Position numbers and translations under genes: made by a program. 64,000 bases of DNA from positions 1,550,001 through 1,614,000 of the forward strand of contig NZ_OX443569.1 in NCBI RefSeq assembly GCF_947539375.1, in the 5' to 3' direction. The first letter of the stretch is position 1; each line of letters opens with the position of its first letter. Below, piece by piece: positions 18,189 to 27,102 of this stretch. The notes below the pieces were generated by a model, which saw only the letters and a list, made by a program, of their open reading frames with translations, made no database searches and had not been told where the DNA came from. This DNA comes from Lactobacillus isalae (lineage in GTDB: Bacteria > Bacillota > Bacilli > Lactobacillales > Lactobacillaceae).

Positions 18189-19289
18189 CTAAACATTAAA
18201 TCTAAATTCGATAATATCGCCGTCTTGAACTACATAATCTTTTCCTTCAAGACGAAGTTTTCCAGCTTCCTTAACTTTTTGCATGGTTTCAAGTTCATTT
18301 AAATCATCAAATGAAACAACTTCTGCTCGAATGAATCCACGTTCAAAGTCAGAGTGAATAACACCTGCAACTTGTGGTGCCTTCATACCTTCATGGAAAG
18401 TCCAAGCACGAGTTTCAGGACCACCAGCAGTAAAGAATGTACGAAGTCCTAAGATGTGGTAAGCTGCCTTAATTAAGCGATCAAGACCAGATTCTTCAAC
18501 GCCTTCCATTTCAAGGAATTCTTTTCTTTCATCTTCATCCATTGAAGCAATTTCTTCTTCAGTAGCAGCACTAATTCCCAAAGCTTCTGCGTTTTCACTT
18601 TCAGCATGCTTTTTAACGATTTGGTAGTACTTGTCACTTTCTGGATCAGCCATTGAGCTTTCAGCAATATTAGCAACATAAATAACTGGCTTAGAAGTAA
18701 GTAGAAATAGTCCTTTAACAATCTTTTGTTCATCTTCATTAAAGTCAATTGAACGAGCAGCCTTACCTTCTTCAAGAACTGGCTTTAACTTGTTCAAAAC
18801 AGCCATTTCAGCCTTAGCTTCCTTATCGCCTTGTTGAGCAACTTTTTGAACTTTTCCAATTCTACGGTTAACTGCATCTAAGTCGGCAATTGCCAATTCA
18901 AGATTAATAGTGTTGATATCTTCTTCTGGATCCACCTTGCCAGTAACTGAAGTAATATTGTCATCATCAAAAGCTCTTACTACGTGAACAATTGCATCAG
19001 TTTGACGAATATTTTCAAGGAATTTATTTCCAAGACCTTCCCCCTTGGAAGCTCCCTTTACCAAGCCAGCAATATCAGTAAATTCAAAAGTTGTATGAAC
19101 AATCTTCTTAGCTGGAATTAATTCTTGAATGCGAGCAAGGCGTGAGTCCGGAACTTCAACCATCCCCACATTTGGTTCGATAGTAGCAAATGGATAGTTT
19201 GCCATTTCAGCACCAGCCTTAGTAATCGCGTTGAACAAAGTAGATTTACCAACATTTGGCAATCCGACAATACCTGCAGTTAATGACAT
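18189..19289 (-). CDS. ychF: Redox-regulated ATPase/GTPase YchF
   Basis: A 366-residue Obg-family P-loop protein that binds ribosomes and prefers ATP. G1 is GLPNVGKSTLFNA (about 8-20), G3 is DIAGLVKGAS; a coiled-coil insertion (about 130-205) and a C-terminal TGS domain (about 280-364) are present. Length matches the family. It lies 24 bases after the DUF951 gene and is cotranscribed with the segregation genes, as in many Firmicutes. Confidence 0.95.
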   Translation of the reverse strand: MSLTAGIVGLPNVGKSTLFNAITKAGAEMANYPFATIEPNVGMVEVPDSRLARIQELIPAKKIVHTTFEFTDIAGLVKGASKGEGLGNKFLENIRQTDAIVHVVRAFDDDNITSVTGKVDPEEDINTINLELAIADLDAVNRRIGKVQKVAQQGDKEAKAEMAVLNKLKPVLEEGKAARSIDFNEDEQKIVKGLFLLTSKPVIYVANIAESSMADPESDKYYQIVKKHAESENAEALGISAATEEEIASMDEDERKEFLEMEGVEESGLDRLIKAAYHILGLRTFFTAGGPETRAWTFHEGMKAPQVAGVIHSDFERGFIRAEVVSFDDLNELETMQKVKEAGKLRLEGKDYVVQDGDIIEFRFNV

Positions 19290-19313
19290 TATTTTTTCTC
19301 CTCTTAATTTGTT

Positions 19314-19562
19314 TTATTCAAAGTGCGGTACAGCAATATTTTCCTTTGGAACGTAATGTTCTTCTTTTAAGTTAACAGGATCATTTGCTGCATGCAGCAC
19401 TTTTTTTAATTTTTTATTGAATTCTGCTCGAGGCATCATAATTAAATGACCGCACCCTAAGCACTTAATGCGAATGTCTGCACCCATTCGCAAGATTTCC
19501 CACTTATTTTCACCACATGCATGTGGTTTCTTCATCTGCACTACATCGCCCAAATGATACAT
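19314..19562 (-). CDS. DUF951 family small zinc-ribbon-like protein
   Basis: An 82-residue protein. The core has the DUF951 pattern: YHLGDVVQMKKPHACGENKW, then IKCLGCGHLI, so three cysteines and a His could bind a metal. It has a C-terminal tail of about 20 residues beyond the usual 65. It sits between parB and ychF, its conserved place in Firmicutes (Bacillus YyzM). Function unknown; nucleic-acid or ribosome binding is a guess. Confidence 0.85.
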   Translation of the reverse strand: MYHLGDVVQMKKPHACGENKWEILRMGADIRIKCLGCGHLIMMPRAEFNKKLKKVLHAANDPVNLKEEHYVPKENIAVPHFE

Positions 19563-19581
19563 GAAAAATCACTCCTATTAA

Positions 19582-20463
19582 TTATTTATCTAAATTAATC
19601 CCTAGTAAATCTAAAATTCGATTTAATTCATCAGTTGAAGCAAAGTCAATCGCCAAATGACCATTTCCCTTTTTGCTTTCTGTGATGTTTACGCTAGTTC
19701 CAAATTTATCAGTTAATTGGGATTCGCTAGCTCGAATAAAAGCAGATTTTTTAATAGCTTTCTTCTTTGGTTTCTTTTCTTTTTCATTCAACTTAGCTAC
19801 TAATGATTCTAATTGACGAACAGTAATACCGTTCTTTACCACTTTTTTAGCTAAGTCATCAATTCCATCTTTATCTTTTAATCCAAGTAAAGTTCTTGCT
19901 TGTCCCATTGAAAGCTCGCCTCTTTGAAGAAGACGCTTAGTCTTTTGCGGCAAAGTAAGCAAGCGAAGGTAATTAGCAATATATGGACGAGACTTTCCTA
20001 ATCTTTTTGAAACTTCTGCTTGTGTTAAACCTAAGTTTTTTTGAAGCATCTCATAAGCTTGAGCTTCTTCTAATGGTGTTAGATCCTCACGTTGCAAGTT
20101 TTCTAGAACTGCAACTTCCATCATCTGAGCTTCATCAAATTTACGAATAATTGCTGGAATAGTCTTTTTCTTAGCTAATTTAGATGCCCGAAAACGACGC
20201 TCGCCTGCAATAATTTCATATCCGTTAACCGATTTACGGATAATAATTGGTTGAAAGACTCCATTTTCTTTAATTGATTCAGATAGCTCTTTCAAACTCT
20301 TATTATCAAATGTTTTTCTCGGCTGATAAGGATTAGGTCTAATTTCATCTAACGGAATTTCTGTAATCTCTTCAGTTTCTTGGACTTGTGGACTTTCATC
20401 AAATAGGGCTTCTAATCCTCGACCAAGACCACGTTTTTTGGGTTCTTTAGAGTTTCTTACCAT
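19582..20463 (-). CDS. parB: Chromosome segregation protein ParB (Spo0J)
   Basis: A 293-residue CTP-dependent clamp that loads at parS and spreads along DNA near the origin. The N-terminal KRGLGRGLEALF (about 10-21) is the ParA-interacting segment. The CTP-binding motif is GERRFRA (about 105-111), followed by the helix-turn-helix with TQAEVSKRLGKSRPYIANYLRLL and a C-terminal dimerisation region. The start overlaps parA by 17 bases. The GRGLEALF segment separates it from the neighbouring Noc paralogue. Confidence 0.94.
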   Translation of the reverse strand: MVRNSKEPKKRGLGRGLEALFDESPQVQETEEITEIPLDEIRPNPYQPRKTFDNKSLKELSESIKENGVFQPIIIRKSVNGYEIIAGERRFRASKLAKKKTIPAIIRKFDEAQMMEVAVLENLQREDLTPLEEAQAYEMLQKNLGLTQAEVSKRLGKSRPYIANYLRLLTLPQKTKRLLQRGELSMGQARTLLGLKDKDGIDDLAKKVVKNGITVRQLESLVAKLNEKEKKPKKKAIKKSAFIRASESQLTDKFGTSVNITESKKGNGHLAIDFASTDELNRILDLLGINLDK

Positions 20464-21220
20464 GAGCTTTCAACACCTCTTTTGCTAAGGAATCATACAC
20501 TTGTGAGCCACGAGATTTCGGAGCATATTCCGTAATTGGCTTACCGTAACTTGGAGCTTCAGCCAACTTAGTAATCCGCGGAATAATGGTCTTATAAACT
20601 TTTTTATTGAAGTAAGATTGTACTTCCTTAACAACTTCTGCTCCTAAGTTGGTTCTTGCGTCTAACATTGTTAATAAAACGCCTTCTACACCCAAATTTT
20701 TATTAAAGTGTTTTTGAACTAATCGGATTGTATTTAATAACTGACTCAATCCTTCCATAGCATAGTATTCGCTTTGAACCGGAATTAAGATAGAATCTGA
20801 AGCTGTAAAAGCATTAATAGAGAGTTGCCCTAATGAAGGTGGACAATCTATCAATATAAAGTCATATTCATGACTAATTTCATCAATCCCCTGTTTCAAT
20901 CTAGTTTCACGAGCCATCATTGACGTTAGCTCCATTTCAGCTCCAGCTAATTGTATAGTAGCAGGAACTGCATCCAGATTTTTAGTCTCAGTATGATGAA
21001 TAGTTTCAGATAAAGGAATCTCATCAATCAAAACATTATAGATGTCTTTATCTACAGTAGATTTTTCAATACCTAAACCAGAAGTCGCATTTCCTTGAGG
21101 ATCAATATCAACAATTAAAACCTTATAGCCATGATTTGCAATGCTGGCACCTAAATTAATTGTCGTCGTTGTTTTACCAACGCCGCCTTTTTGGTTAGCA
21201 ACCGAAATAATTTGAACCAT
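20447..21220 (-). CDS. parA: Chromosome partitioning ATPase ParA (Soj)
   Basis: A 257-residue deviant Walker A ATPase with KGGVGKTTTTINL (about 11-23), Walker A' VDIDPQGNATSGLG and DCPPSL. It binds DNA non-specifically in its ATP form and works with ParB in origin segregation and DnaA control. It lies between noc (14 bases upstream) and parB (17-base overlap) in a conserved order. Confidence 0.95.
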   Translation of the reverse strand: MVQIISVANQKGGVGKTTTTINLGASIANHGYKVLIVDIDPQGNATSGLGIEKSTVDKDIYNVLIDEIPLSETIHHTETKNLDAVPATIQLAGAEMELTSMMARETRLKQGIDEISHEYDFILIDCPPSLGQLSINAFTASDSILIPVQSEYYAMEGLSQLLNTIRLVQKHFNKNLGVEGVLLTMLDARTNLGAEVVKEVQSYFNKKVYKTIIPRITKLAEAPSYGKPITEYAPKSRGSQVYDSLAKEVLKAHGKKL

Positions 21221-21234
21221 ATTTACCCCTTTGC

Positions 21235-22116
21235 TTACTTTTTAAGCAACTCAATAGTAATCTTATAGGAATCTCCCTTTTTATCCTCTTTATATTTCAC
21301 GGTCATCCCTGAATCTTTTGCCATTTTAATTGCTTTCTTAATGGTATTAATTTGCACTTTAAAGTCATTAGCTGTTCGAACTTGAACTTTTTTCTTAGGC
21401 TTCTTCTCTTTTTCAGGCTTATTTTCTTCAAGTTTTTCTTCTTGAGCCTGTTTTTGTGCTTCAAAGTAGCCATCGAGATCTTTTACCATCTCTTCAGTTT
21501 CTTTTACTGTTAAGCCATTTTTGATAATTTCACTAACGGCAGTATCTTGATCTTCTTCGTTTAACGCTAACAAAGCACGACCATGACGTTGAGAAATCTT
21601 TTTATCAATTAAGAAGCCTTGTACTTTAGGCGTTAATTTGAGCAATCTAATCTTATTAGCAATATATGATTGGGTCTTTCCCATTTGATCTGCTAATTCA
21701 GTTTGAGTTAAATTATTAACTTTCATCAATTGAACATAAGCTTGTGCTTCGTCAATAGGATTTAAGTTTTCACGCTGCAAGTTTTCAACTAACGCTAAAG
21801 ATGCAGCCTTTTCATCGTCCATATCTTCAACAATAGCTGGAATCTTTGCCCACTTTAATGATTGAGCTGCGCGGAAACGACGTTCACCTGCAATAATTTC
21901 ATACTCGCCTTCAGGACCATCAGCTGGCTTACGTAAAATAATTGGCTGAAGTAGTCCTTGTTCTTTCAAAGTAGTAGCTAATTCTTCAATTGATTCATCA
22001 CTAAAAGTATGACGTGGTTGATAGCGATTAGGGATAATTTTATCTAATTCAATTTCTTGAACTTGTTTACTTTCAGGAATCTTTTTTTGACGATTGCCAA
22101 ATAATGAAAATGCCAT
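21235..22116 (-). CDS. noc: Nucleoid occlusion protein Noc (ParB paralogue)
   Basis: A 293-residue ParB-like CTPase expected to bind Noc sites and the membrane to stop division over the nucleoid. It has the CTP motif GERRFRA and a helix-turn-helix (TQTELADQMGKTQSYIANKIRLL). It lacks the ParA-binding GRGLEALF start and instead begins MAFSLFGNRQKK, an amphipathic membrane-binding type. I chose ATG 22116 because the upstream in-frame TTG at 22131 lies within the Shine-Dalgarno sequence TTGGAGGATTTAATT. It follows rsmG by 21 bases. Confidence 0.88.
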   Translation of the reverse strand: MAFSLFGNRQKKIPESKQVQEIELDKIIPNRYQPRHTFSDESIEELATTLKEQGLLQPIILRKPADGPEGEYEIIAGERRFRAAQSLKWAKIPAIVEDMDDEKAASLALVENLQRENLNPIDEAQAYVQLMKVNNLTQTELADQMGKTQSYIANKIRLLKLTPKVQGFLIDKKISQRHGRALLALNEEDQDTAVSEIIKNGLTVKETEEMVKDLDGYFEAQKQAQEEKLEENKPEKEKKPKKKVQVRTANDFKVQINTIKKAIKMAKDSGMTVKYKEDKKGDSYKITIELLKK

Positions 22117-22137
22117 AATTAAATCCTCCAATTAAAT

Positions 22138-22857
22138 TTAAAGTGGTTTTTTATTCGGTGTACCAGCTTGACGTGGATATTTCTTTGGCGTAGCTTTTAT
22201 CTTTTTAATAACAATCAAAGTCCGGTCGTCATCAGTATCAGGAAGAGTTAATTCTTTCACTTCTTCAACACTACCGCCTAATACTTCAATTGCATGTTTA
22301 GCTTCAGTTAATTCATCTTGTGCCTTAGGACCTTTTAGAGCAACTAAATAACCGTTAATTTTGGCTAATGGCAGACAATATTCGCTTAATACGCTCATTC
22401 TCGCTACTGCACGTCCAGTAACCAGATCAAACTTTTCACGTAAATCCTTATTTTGCCCCGCATCTTCTGCTCGACTATGAACCAAAGTAACTTTATCTAA
22501 ACTCAAGTCGTTCACAAGTTCATCTAAAAATTTTAATCGTTTACCTAAAGAATCAACAATTGTGATACTTAAATCTGGGCATAAGATTTTAATTGGTAAA
22601 GACGGAAAGCCTGCTCCTGCTCCAACATCGCATAACGTCTTTTCGCCCTTAAATAAGTCTGGAAATTCTAAAAGAGGCGTAATGCTATCAAAGAAATGCT
22701 TTAAGTAGACCTCATTTTTATCAGTAATTCTAGTAAGATTGACCTTTTTATTAAACTCAATTAATTTGTTATAGTATGTCGCAAATTGTTCTTTTTGCTT
22801 ATCGCTAAGTTTAAAGCCATATTTTGCGAGTTCTTTTGCAAAAATTTCTGGATTCAT
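22138..22857 (-). CDS. rsmG: 16S rRNA (guanine-N7) methyltransferase RsmG (GidB)
   Basis: Methylates G527 (E. coli numbering) of 16S rRNA. A 239-residue SAM-dependent enzyme with motif [17 protein letters not shown] (about 78-93) and [10 protein letters not shown] near 149; the basic C-terminal tail [15 protein letters not shown] is typical of Firmicute RsmG. It is the first gene of the rsmG-noc-parA-parB run and diverges from the CvpA-family gene. Its ribosome binding region lies inside an unusual array of GTGAAAC repeats. Confidence 0.95.
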   Translation of the reverse strand: MNPEIFAKELAKYGFKLSDKQKEQFATYYNKLIEFNKKVNLTRITDKNEVYLKHFFDSITPLLEFPDLFKGEKTLCDVGAGAGFPSLPIKILCPDLSITIVDSLGKRLKFLDELVNDLSLDKVTLVHSRAEDAGQNKDLREKFDLVTGRAVARMSVLSEYCLPLAKINGYLVALKGPKAQDELTEAKHAIEVLGGSVEEVKELTLPDTDDDRTLIVIKKIKATPKKYPRQAGTPNKKPL

Positions 22858-22883
22858 TTTTCACCCGTGAAACCTAGTTTCAC
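22858..22883 (-). repeat. Three alternating GTGAAAC/GTTTCAC repeats before rsmG
   Basis: Plus strand TTTTCAC (22858-22864), CC, GTGAAAC (22867-22873), CTA, GTTTCAC (22877-22883). GTTTCAC/GTGAAAC are the arms of parS, here with spacing of two or three bases instead of none. In RNA two mutually exclusive hairpins are possible, one enclosing the GGGTG ribosome binding site of rsmG. Confidence 0.6.
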
Positions 22884-23008
22884 ACTCCTAATTTACCGCA
22901 ATTAAAGTCGGTTAACAATACTATCATCATCATAAACTAACGTATTTAATTATGTAGTATTTTTTAAGAATCGTCAAAAAACAACTAAGTCTAAAAAAAT
23001 ATGTATTT

Positions 23009-23032
23009 AAATTAAAATCTATAAGCTATAAT
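23009..23032 (+). promoter_or_regulatory. Probable promoter of the CvpA-family gene
   Basis: Consensus TATAAT at 23027-23032, 24 bases before the start codon, with no convincing -35. An AAGGAG Shine-Dalgarno sequence follows at about 23041. Confidence 0.5.
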
Positions 23033-23055
23033 GATTAGCAAAAGGAGTTAAATTC

Positions 23056-23592
23056 ATGATTGTTACGCTTATTGTGATTCTTTATCTCGGCTATCAAACA
23101 TATAAGGGCTATCAGCTGGGATTTGCTCAACGTGTTATTAATATGATTTTTGGAGCAATTGTGTTTGCTGCCGCAATCTTAGGTCAAAATAGTCTGGGAA
23201 ATTGGTTCTACCAACAATTTTCAGGCAACCTTGTTCCAACAACTGGCAATATCAGTCTTGAGCTGATTGGTTATCGTTTCCTAGCCTTTTTTGTAATTTG
23301 GTTCATTGGAAAGATGATTCTAAAAATATGCAAGGGCTGGCTTCCAAAACGAGATCGTACTAAAAAAGGAATCAGCAACTTATTAGACAACGTTTTGGGC
23401 GCAATGGTTTCTTTCATTGCTGCATACTTTTTAGTCTATGTTGCTTTATCAATGTGCCAAGCATTTCAAAATCCTTGGTTTATCCAACAAACAGTCGACT
23501 CACCAATTCTACGAGTGATTATTTATAATACTCCAGGTTTGTCTAATGGAGTCTTTAAGACGATATTTGGTATCAGTCGAACTGTAGGTTAA
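23056..23592 (+). CDS. CvpA family membrane protein
   Basis: A 178-residue inner-membrane protein with four hydrophobic segments (about 2-18, 26-46, 68-90 and 112-135). The GYQTYKGYQLGFAQRVIN start and the pattern DNVLGAMVSFIAAY fit the CvpA (colicin V production) family, whose exact biochemical role is unsettled. It is the first plus-strand gene, diverging from rsmG, and is followed by a bidirectional terminator. Confidence 0.82.
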   Translation: MIVTLIVILYLGYQTYKGYQLGFAQRVINMIFGAIVFAAAILGQNSLGNWFYQQFSGNLVPTTGNISLELIGYRFLAFFVIWFIGKMILKICKGWLPKRDRTKKGISNLLDNVLGAMVSFIAAYFLVYVALSMCQAFQNPWFIQQTVDSPILRVIIYNTPGLSNGVFKTIFGISRTVG

Positions 23593-23603
23593 TATTTCAA
23601 AGA

Positions 23604-23636
23604 AAAAAGATTCGGAAAATTCCGAATCTTTTTTTA
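23604..23636. terminator. Bidirectional terminator between cvpA-like gene and apbE
   Basis: Stem AAAGATTCGGA / TCCGAATCTTT with a four-base loop, A run on one side and T run on the other, serving converging genes. Confidence 0.85.
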
Positions 23637-24560
23637 TACGCCAACTCTTTCGATTGAATCATCATCATATACAAAGATTGCACCGTAGCGTCCAGCTTTA
23701 TCATTCTTCCAACCTGGAATTGGACCGCCAGCGAAAAATAATCTTTTACATTCAATTTCTGCTTGAACCGAATCGCGAGTAAATAAAGTAACTCCTGCCA
23801 CATGAGTTTTAACTGGATAACCAGTCTTAGGATCAATTATGTGGTGGTATTTTTTACCATTAATCTCTAAAAAACGCTCATATGTACCACTAGTTACAGC
23901 AGAACATTCATGAACAGTTGCAGTCGTTAAATTGTCTCCGCGTTTCTTTTTAGGATCTTGCACTCCTAAAATCCAGTCGCCGCTTGCTCTTTTTGGAGAA
24001 CTATTTACAAATAAAACATTACCACCTAAATTAATAATCCCAGCTCGTACATCGTAAGCACGCCATAAGTCTCTAATTCTATCCGCAATGTATCCTTTAG
24101 CAATTCCTCCTAAATCAAGTTCCATTCCCTTTTTAGTTAAGAAAACAGTCTGATTAGCATCATCTAAAACTACATCATCGGGATCAGTTAAACTCATTTT
24201 TTCTTTAATTTCTGCATCAGTTGGAACGTGCGCCCCTTTAAAACCAATGTGCCACAATTTTACAACTGGCCCAATTAAAGCGTTAAAGCCAAAATTTTGC
24301 TTACTTTCATAAACTGCTAATTTAATTAAATTATATGTGCTTGCGGAAACTTGAACAGGATGAAGTCCAGCAGCATGATTAACATCCATTACCTCAGAAT
24401 GATCGCGATTCACAGTTAGTCGATCTTCATAACCCGCAATTAAATCAAAACTTTGATTTAAAATCTTTTCATTTTGATCACCATAAACTTGCAAAGTGAT
24501 AACAGTTCCTAATCCGCGGCCAACCTTTGCAATTGGAGTTGAAGCATAATTTTCTATCAT
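23634..24560 (-). CDS. apbE: FAD:protein FMN transferase (ApbE)
   Basis: Attaches FMN covalently to Ser/Thr of target flavoproteins. 308 residues with ApbE landmarks: YEDRLTVNRDHSEV near 48, LDLGGIAKGYIADRIR near 150 and the late VAGVTLF/D substrate region. No signal peptide or lipobox is visible, so this copy looks cytoplasmic, or its N-terminus is atypical. It overlaps the upstream phosphatase by four bases and is the last gene of mupG-phosphatase-apbE. No obvious flavinylation target lies in the operon. Confidence 0.9.
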   Translation of the reverse strand: MIENYASTPIAKVGRGLGTVITLQVYGDQNEKILNQSFDLIAGYEDRLTVNRDHSEVMDVNHAAGLHPVQVSASTYNLIKLAVYESKQNFGFNALIGPVVKLWHIGFKGAHVPTDAEIKEKMSLTDPDDVVLDDANQTVFLTKKGMELDLGGIAKGYIADRIRDLWRAYDVRAGIINLGGNVLFVNSSPKRASGDWILGVQDPKKKRGDNLTTATVHECSAVTSGTYERFLEINGKKYHHIIDPKTGYPVKTHVAGVTLFTRDSVQAEIECKRLFFAGGPIPGWKNDKAGRYGAIFVYDDDSIERVGV

Positions 24561-25360
24561 TTAGATGCCTTCTTTGGTTCTAAGTATAGCTCTCTTAGGC
24601 TTTGAATCAATTCATCATCAACTTTCAAGACGTCTCTAATGTAATTATCTAGGCCATTATATTTTTCATCAATTAATAAAAGCGCTGTATCTAAGTATTC
24701 ATTTGCAACACTTGCCAAGCTTCTAACATTAGCACGTAAAACTGCACTACCGCCCTCATCAACTATCTTTTGGTTCATCATAGCCTGATATTTACCCAGC
24801 ATTAGGTTAGAAAATAGATAATCTTGTCTGATAGTTTCCACATCAACGCCTAAAATATACAAGATTAAAAAAGCAGCTAATCCCGTACGATCTTTTCCTT
24901 CAGAGCAGTGAAAAATTATCGCACCATCTTTTGTGTTAGCAAAAATATTAAGTAAACTTTTAAAGGCTTTTTGAGAGTATTCCTGGCTTACAGAAGCATG
25001 GTATTGATGACACATCGTCTTAAAACCAGCATATTGGTCCTTGGTATATGTCTTCTTTAATTGTGCTATCTTTTGATCCGTCTCCGCATTTTGATTACCG
25101 TGAATTGGATTATCAATATGCTCAACTCCAGCTGGTACAATATCTGGAGCAATTTTAATTTCTTTAGGTGACCGTAAATCAACAATTTTAGTTAAGCCAT
25201 AATTAAGTAAAAATGTCTCATCTTTCTTAGTCATTTGGTATAACTTGCCAGTTCTAAGAAGGCGATGCATTTTTATCTTTCGGCCATCAGCACCTACATA
25301 TCCTCCTAAATCACGTGCATTAGGCACATGTTCTAATGGTAAAATGTTTGGCCTAATCAT
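24557..25360 (-). CDS. Tyrosine-protein phosphatase family protein
   Basis: A 267-residue protein with the P-loop phosphatase signature HCSEGKDRTG (about 153-162; Cys nucleophile and Arg) and the N-terminal HVPNARDLGGY typical of the Firmicute Y_phosphatase3 family (LipA/Lp phosphatase type). Substrate may be phosphotyrosine or phosphoinositide-like compounds. It sits between mupG (10 bases) and apbE (4-base overlap). A paralogue lies at 58560-59336. Confidence 0.9.
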   Translation of the reverse strand: MIRPNILPLEHVPNARDLGGYVGADGRKIKMHRLLRTGKLYQMTKKDETFLLNYGLTKIVDLRSPKEIKIAPDIVPAGVEHIDNPIHGNQNAETDQKIAQLKKTYTKDQYAGFKTMCHQYHASVSQEYSQKAFKSLLNIFANTKDGAIIFHCSEGKDRTGLAAFLILYILGVDVETIRQDYLFSNLMLGKYQAMMNQKIVDEGGSAVLRANVRSLASVANEYLDTALLLIDEKYNGLDNYIRDVLKVDDELIQSLRELYLEPKKASK

Positions 25361-25370
25361 TTTGTAATCC

Positions 25371-26408
25371 CTACTTTTCTAAATTTTTAAAAACGACCTT
25401 CTGTCCCGGCTCAATATGTGAAAGTAAACTGCATTCATTAACGCATACTCTTCCAATAACTCTTACTCCCTTATCAGCAGGTAAGTTATGCTTAGCAATA
25501 TGAATTTCATTGCTATTAAAACCATTACTATTAATACTAATAGTTCCCGCTGGCCGGTCTAAGGGTAAATCTTGAGCTTCAAATTTTGGAAGCTCTCCTT
25601 CACCATGCAGTCTAACGATATCTTGAGCGAGATACAAATAATTATGCCATTTATTTTCCTTAAGTAGAGAATTTTTTTCATCTACATGAAGTGTAATCGC
25701 ATGTTCCTTATTGTAACGCGCAAAAGACTTAATTGTTTCGCTAGTTAAACGATCGCCCACGATAACGTTGCTACAAGCAAGATCTTTCAAGTTAAGGGCA
25801 GCTGCCAATGGATAAACTCCTCGTTGAGACTCAAGGGTAGTTTCTCCAGCAAAAAATGGTCCTCTTTTAACCCCATCACCAGATATAAAGGCAGCTGTTT
25901 CTAATTTACAATTACGCAGCCACTGATTTTTCTTTTCAAACCATTTTTCATCCATCCCAGTTTCTGGCTGAGAATAAAAATCAAATAAAGCCCTAATATG
26001 ATCAAAATTAGCTGCTTCTTCTTTCAAATGAGTAATATCTTCTGGTTCTAAATAAATTGCATTTAAAGATACCCACATTGCTTTAGACAGCTTAGATACA
26101 AAACGCATTAAGACTTTGTCATTGATTCTTAATCCAGTAACATTAAGCGTCTTTAACTTTTCTACATCATCTAAATCATATCCTAAGCGATGCAAATCAT
26201 CCTGCGATACATCAGCCATTACCTTTAATTCAAGATCTTTACACCAAGCAGTTAGCTGAGACAGTCTTTTTAAAATTACATCCGCTTCTTCTCTTAGGCC
26301 GGTTAGCGAAGTAAATACTTCGTTAAACCCAGCATTTCTCATTCCTAGCAAATAATTATGATCATCTGCTGTTAAATCTTTATCCAAATAAACTGAAAAA
26401 CCGAGCAT
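25371..26408 (-). CDS. mupG: DUF871 family protein, probable MupG 6-phospho-N-acetylmuramidase
   Basis: A 345-residue cytoplasmic protein. The start MLGFSVYLDKD and the TIM-barrel (about 1-230) followed by a small C-terminal beta domain (about 240-345) match DUF871, whose Staphylococcus aureus member MupG cleaves MurNAc-6-phosphate-GlcNAc taken up by a PTS during wall recycling. No MurNAc PTS or etherase gene is adjacent, so function rests on family. A cre-like site lies 26 bases upstream. First gene of an operon with a phosphatase and apbE. Confidence 0.8.
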   Translation of the reverse strand: MLGFSVYLDKDLTADDHNYLLGMRNAGFNEVFTSLTGLREEADVILKRLSQLTAWCKDLELKVMADVSQDDLHRLGYDLDDVEKLKTLNVTGLRINDKVLMRFVSKLSKAMWVSLNAIYLEPEDITHLKEEAANFDHIRALFDFYSQPETGMDEKWFEKKNQWLRNCKLETAAFISGDGVKRGPFFAGETTLESQRGVYPLAAALNLKDLACSNVIVGDRLTSETIKSFARYNKEHAITLHVDEKNSLLKENKWHNYLYLAQDIVRLHGEGELPKFEAQDLPLDRPAGTISINSNGFNSNEIHIAKHNLPADKGVRVIGRVCVNECSLLSHIEPGQKVVFKNLEK

Positions 26409-26433
26409 CTCAATCTCTCTTTTCTAAGCTTTG

Positions 26434-26447
26434 TGAAAATGCTTTCT
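26434..26447 (-). promoter_or_regulatory. cre-like site upstream of mupG
   Basis: Minus strand AGAAAGCATTTTCA matches the cre consensus TGWNANCGNTNWCA at 12 of 14 positions. CcpA control is inferred. Confidence 0.4.
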
Positions 26448-26474
26448 TTCATTAAAATAATAAACTTTAATGAC

Positions 26475-26512
26475 AAAAAAAGCTAGATAGAAAATTCTAC
26501 CTAGTTCTTTTT
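26475..26512 (-). terminator. Terminator after the flavin reductase pair
   Basis: Stem CTAGATAGA / TCTACCTAG (one G-U pair) with a T run on the minus strand. It separates the reductases from mupG. Confidence 0.75.
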
Positions 26513-26536
26513 CACTATCTGAAAATAAGATTCTAC

Positions 26537-27091
26537 TTATTTTTGAGCTTGTTCAACAAATTTAACAAAATTATTAAATGCTAAATCAATTGCATGAATA
26601 GTTTCCTGGTCTAATAAATCTCCAGTATTCTTATCAAATTTATCTGCAGCATGACCAATTAACACTTCATTTCCTGGTAAAACATTTGCACTTTGATCAG
26701 GTGAAAGTAAAATTTCACGCATTTCTTCTTGAGCACGTGAAGCTCCTTGAATACCATAAGATGCACCTAAAACCATTGCTGGCTTCATTTTCATTACATC
26801 TGCATTTCCTTGAGCATGACTACCAGTCCATTCCATCGCACTCTTCAAAGAAGAAGGAATTCCGTGGTCATATTCTGGTGTAGCAAAAATCACACCGTCT
26901 GCTTCACGAATTTTATTCTTAAATTCTTCAACCTTACTGTCTGGTTGTGCTTCTTTCTTAAAGCGGGGTAGGTCAGCAATTTCATATACTTCAATTTCGG
27001 CTTGATCTTGATAACGCTTAGCCATAAATTGCTCTAAAAAACGGTTATATGAAAAATCTGCATTTGTACCAACAATTGCTAATAACTTCAT
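26537..27091 (-). CDS. NADH-dependent flavin reductase, second of a tandem pair
   Basis: A 184-residue flavodoxin-fold NAD(P)H:FMN reductase: IVGTNADFSYNR (phosphate loop) near the start, TPEYDHGIPSSLKSAMEW (about 95-112) and GASYGIQGASRAQ near 127. It is clearly duplicated from the gene 11 bases upstream, with which it forms an operon. In L. johnsonii the neighbouring pair LJ_0548/LJ_0549 is, as I recall, the main source of hydrogen peroxide, probably as a heterodimer. This orthology is inferred from order and family. Confidence 0.88.
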   Translation of the reverse strand: MKLLAIVGTNADFSYNRFLEQFMAKRYQDQAEIEVYEIADLPRFKKEAQPDSKVEEFKNKIREADGVIFATPEYDHGIPSSLKSAMEWTGSHAQGNADVMKMKPAMVLGASYGIQGASRAQEEMREILLSPDQSANVLPGNEVLIGHAADKFDKNTGDLLDQETIHAIDLAFNNFVKFVEQAQK

Positions 27092-27102
27092 GTCTTATCT
27101 CC

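Noticed and set aside
22117-22131. Upstream TTG start for noc
   Set aside because: The TTG is part of the Shine-Dalgarno sequence used by ATG 22116.
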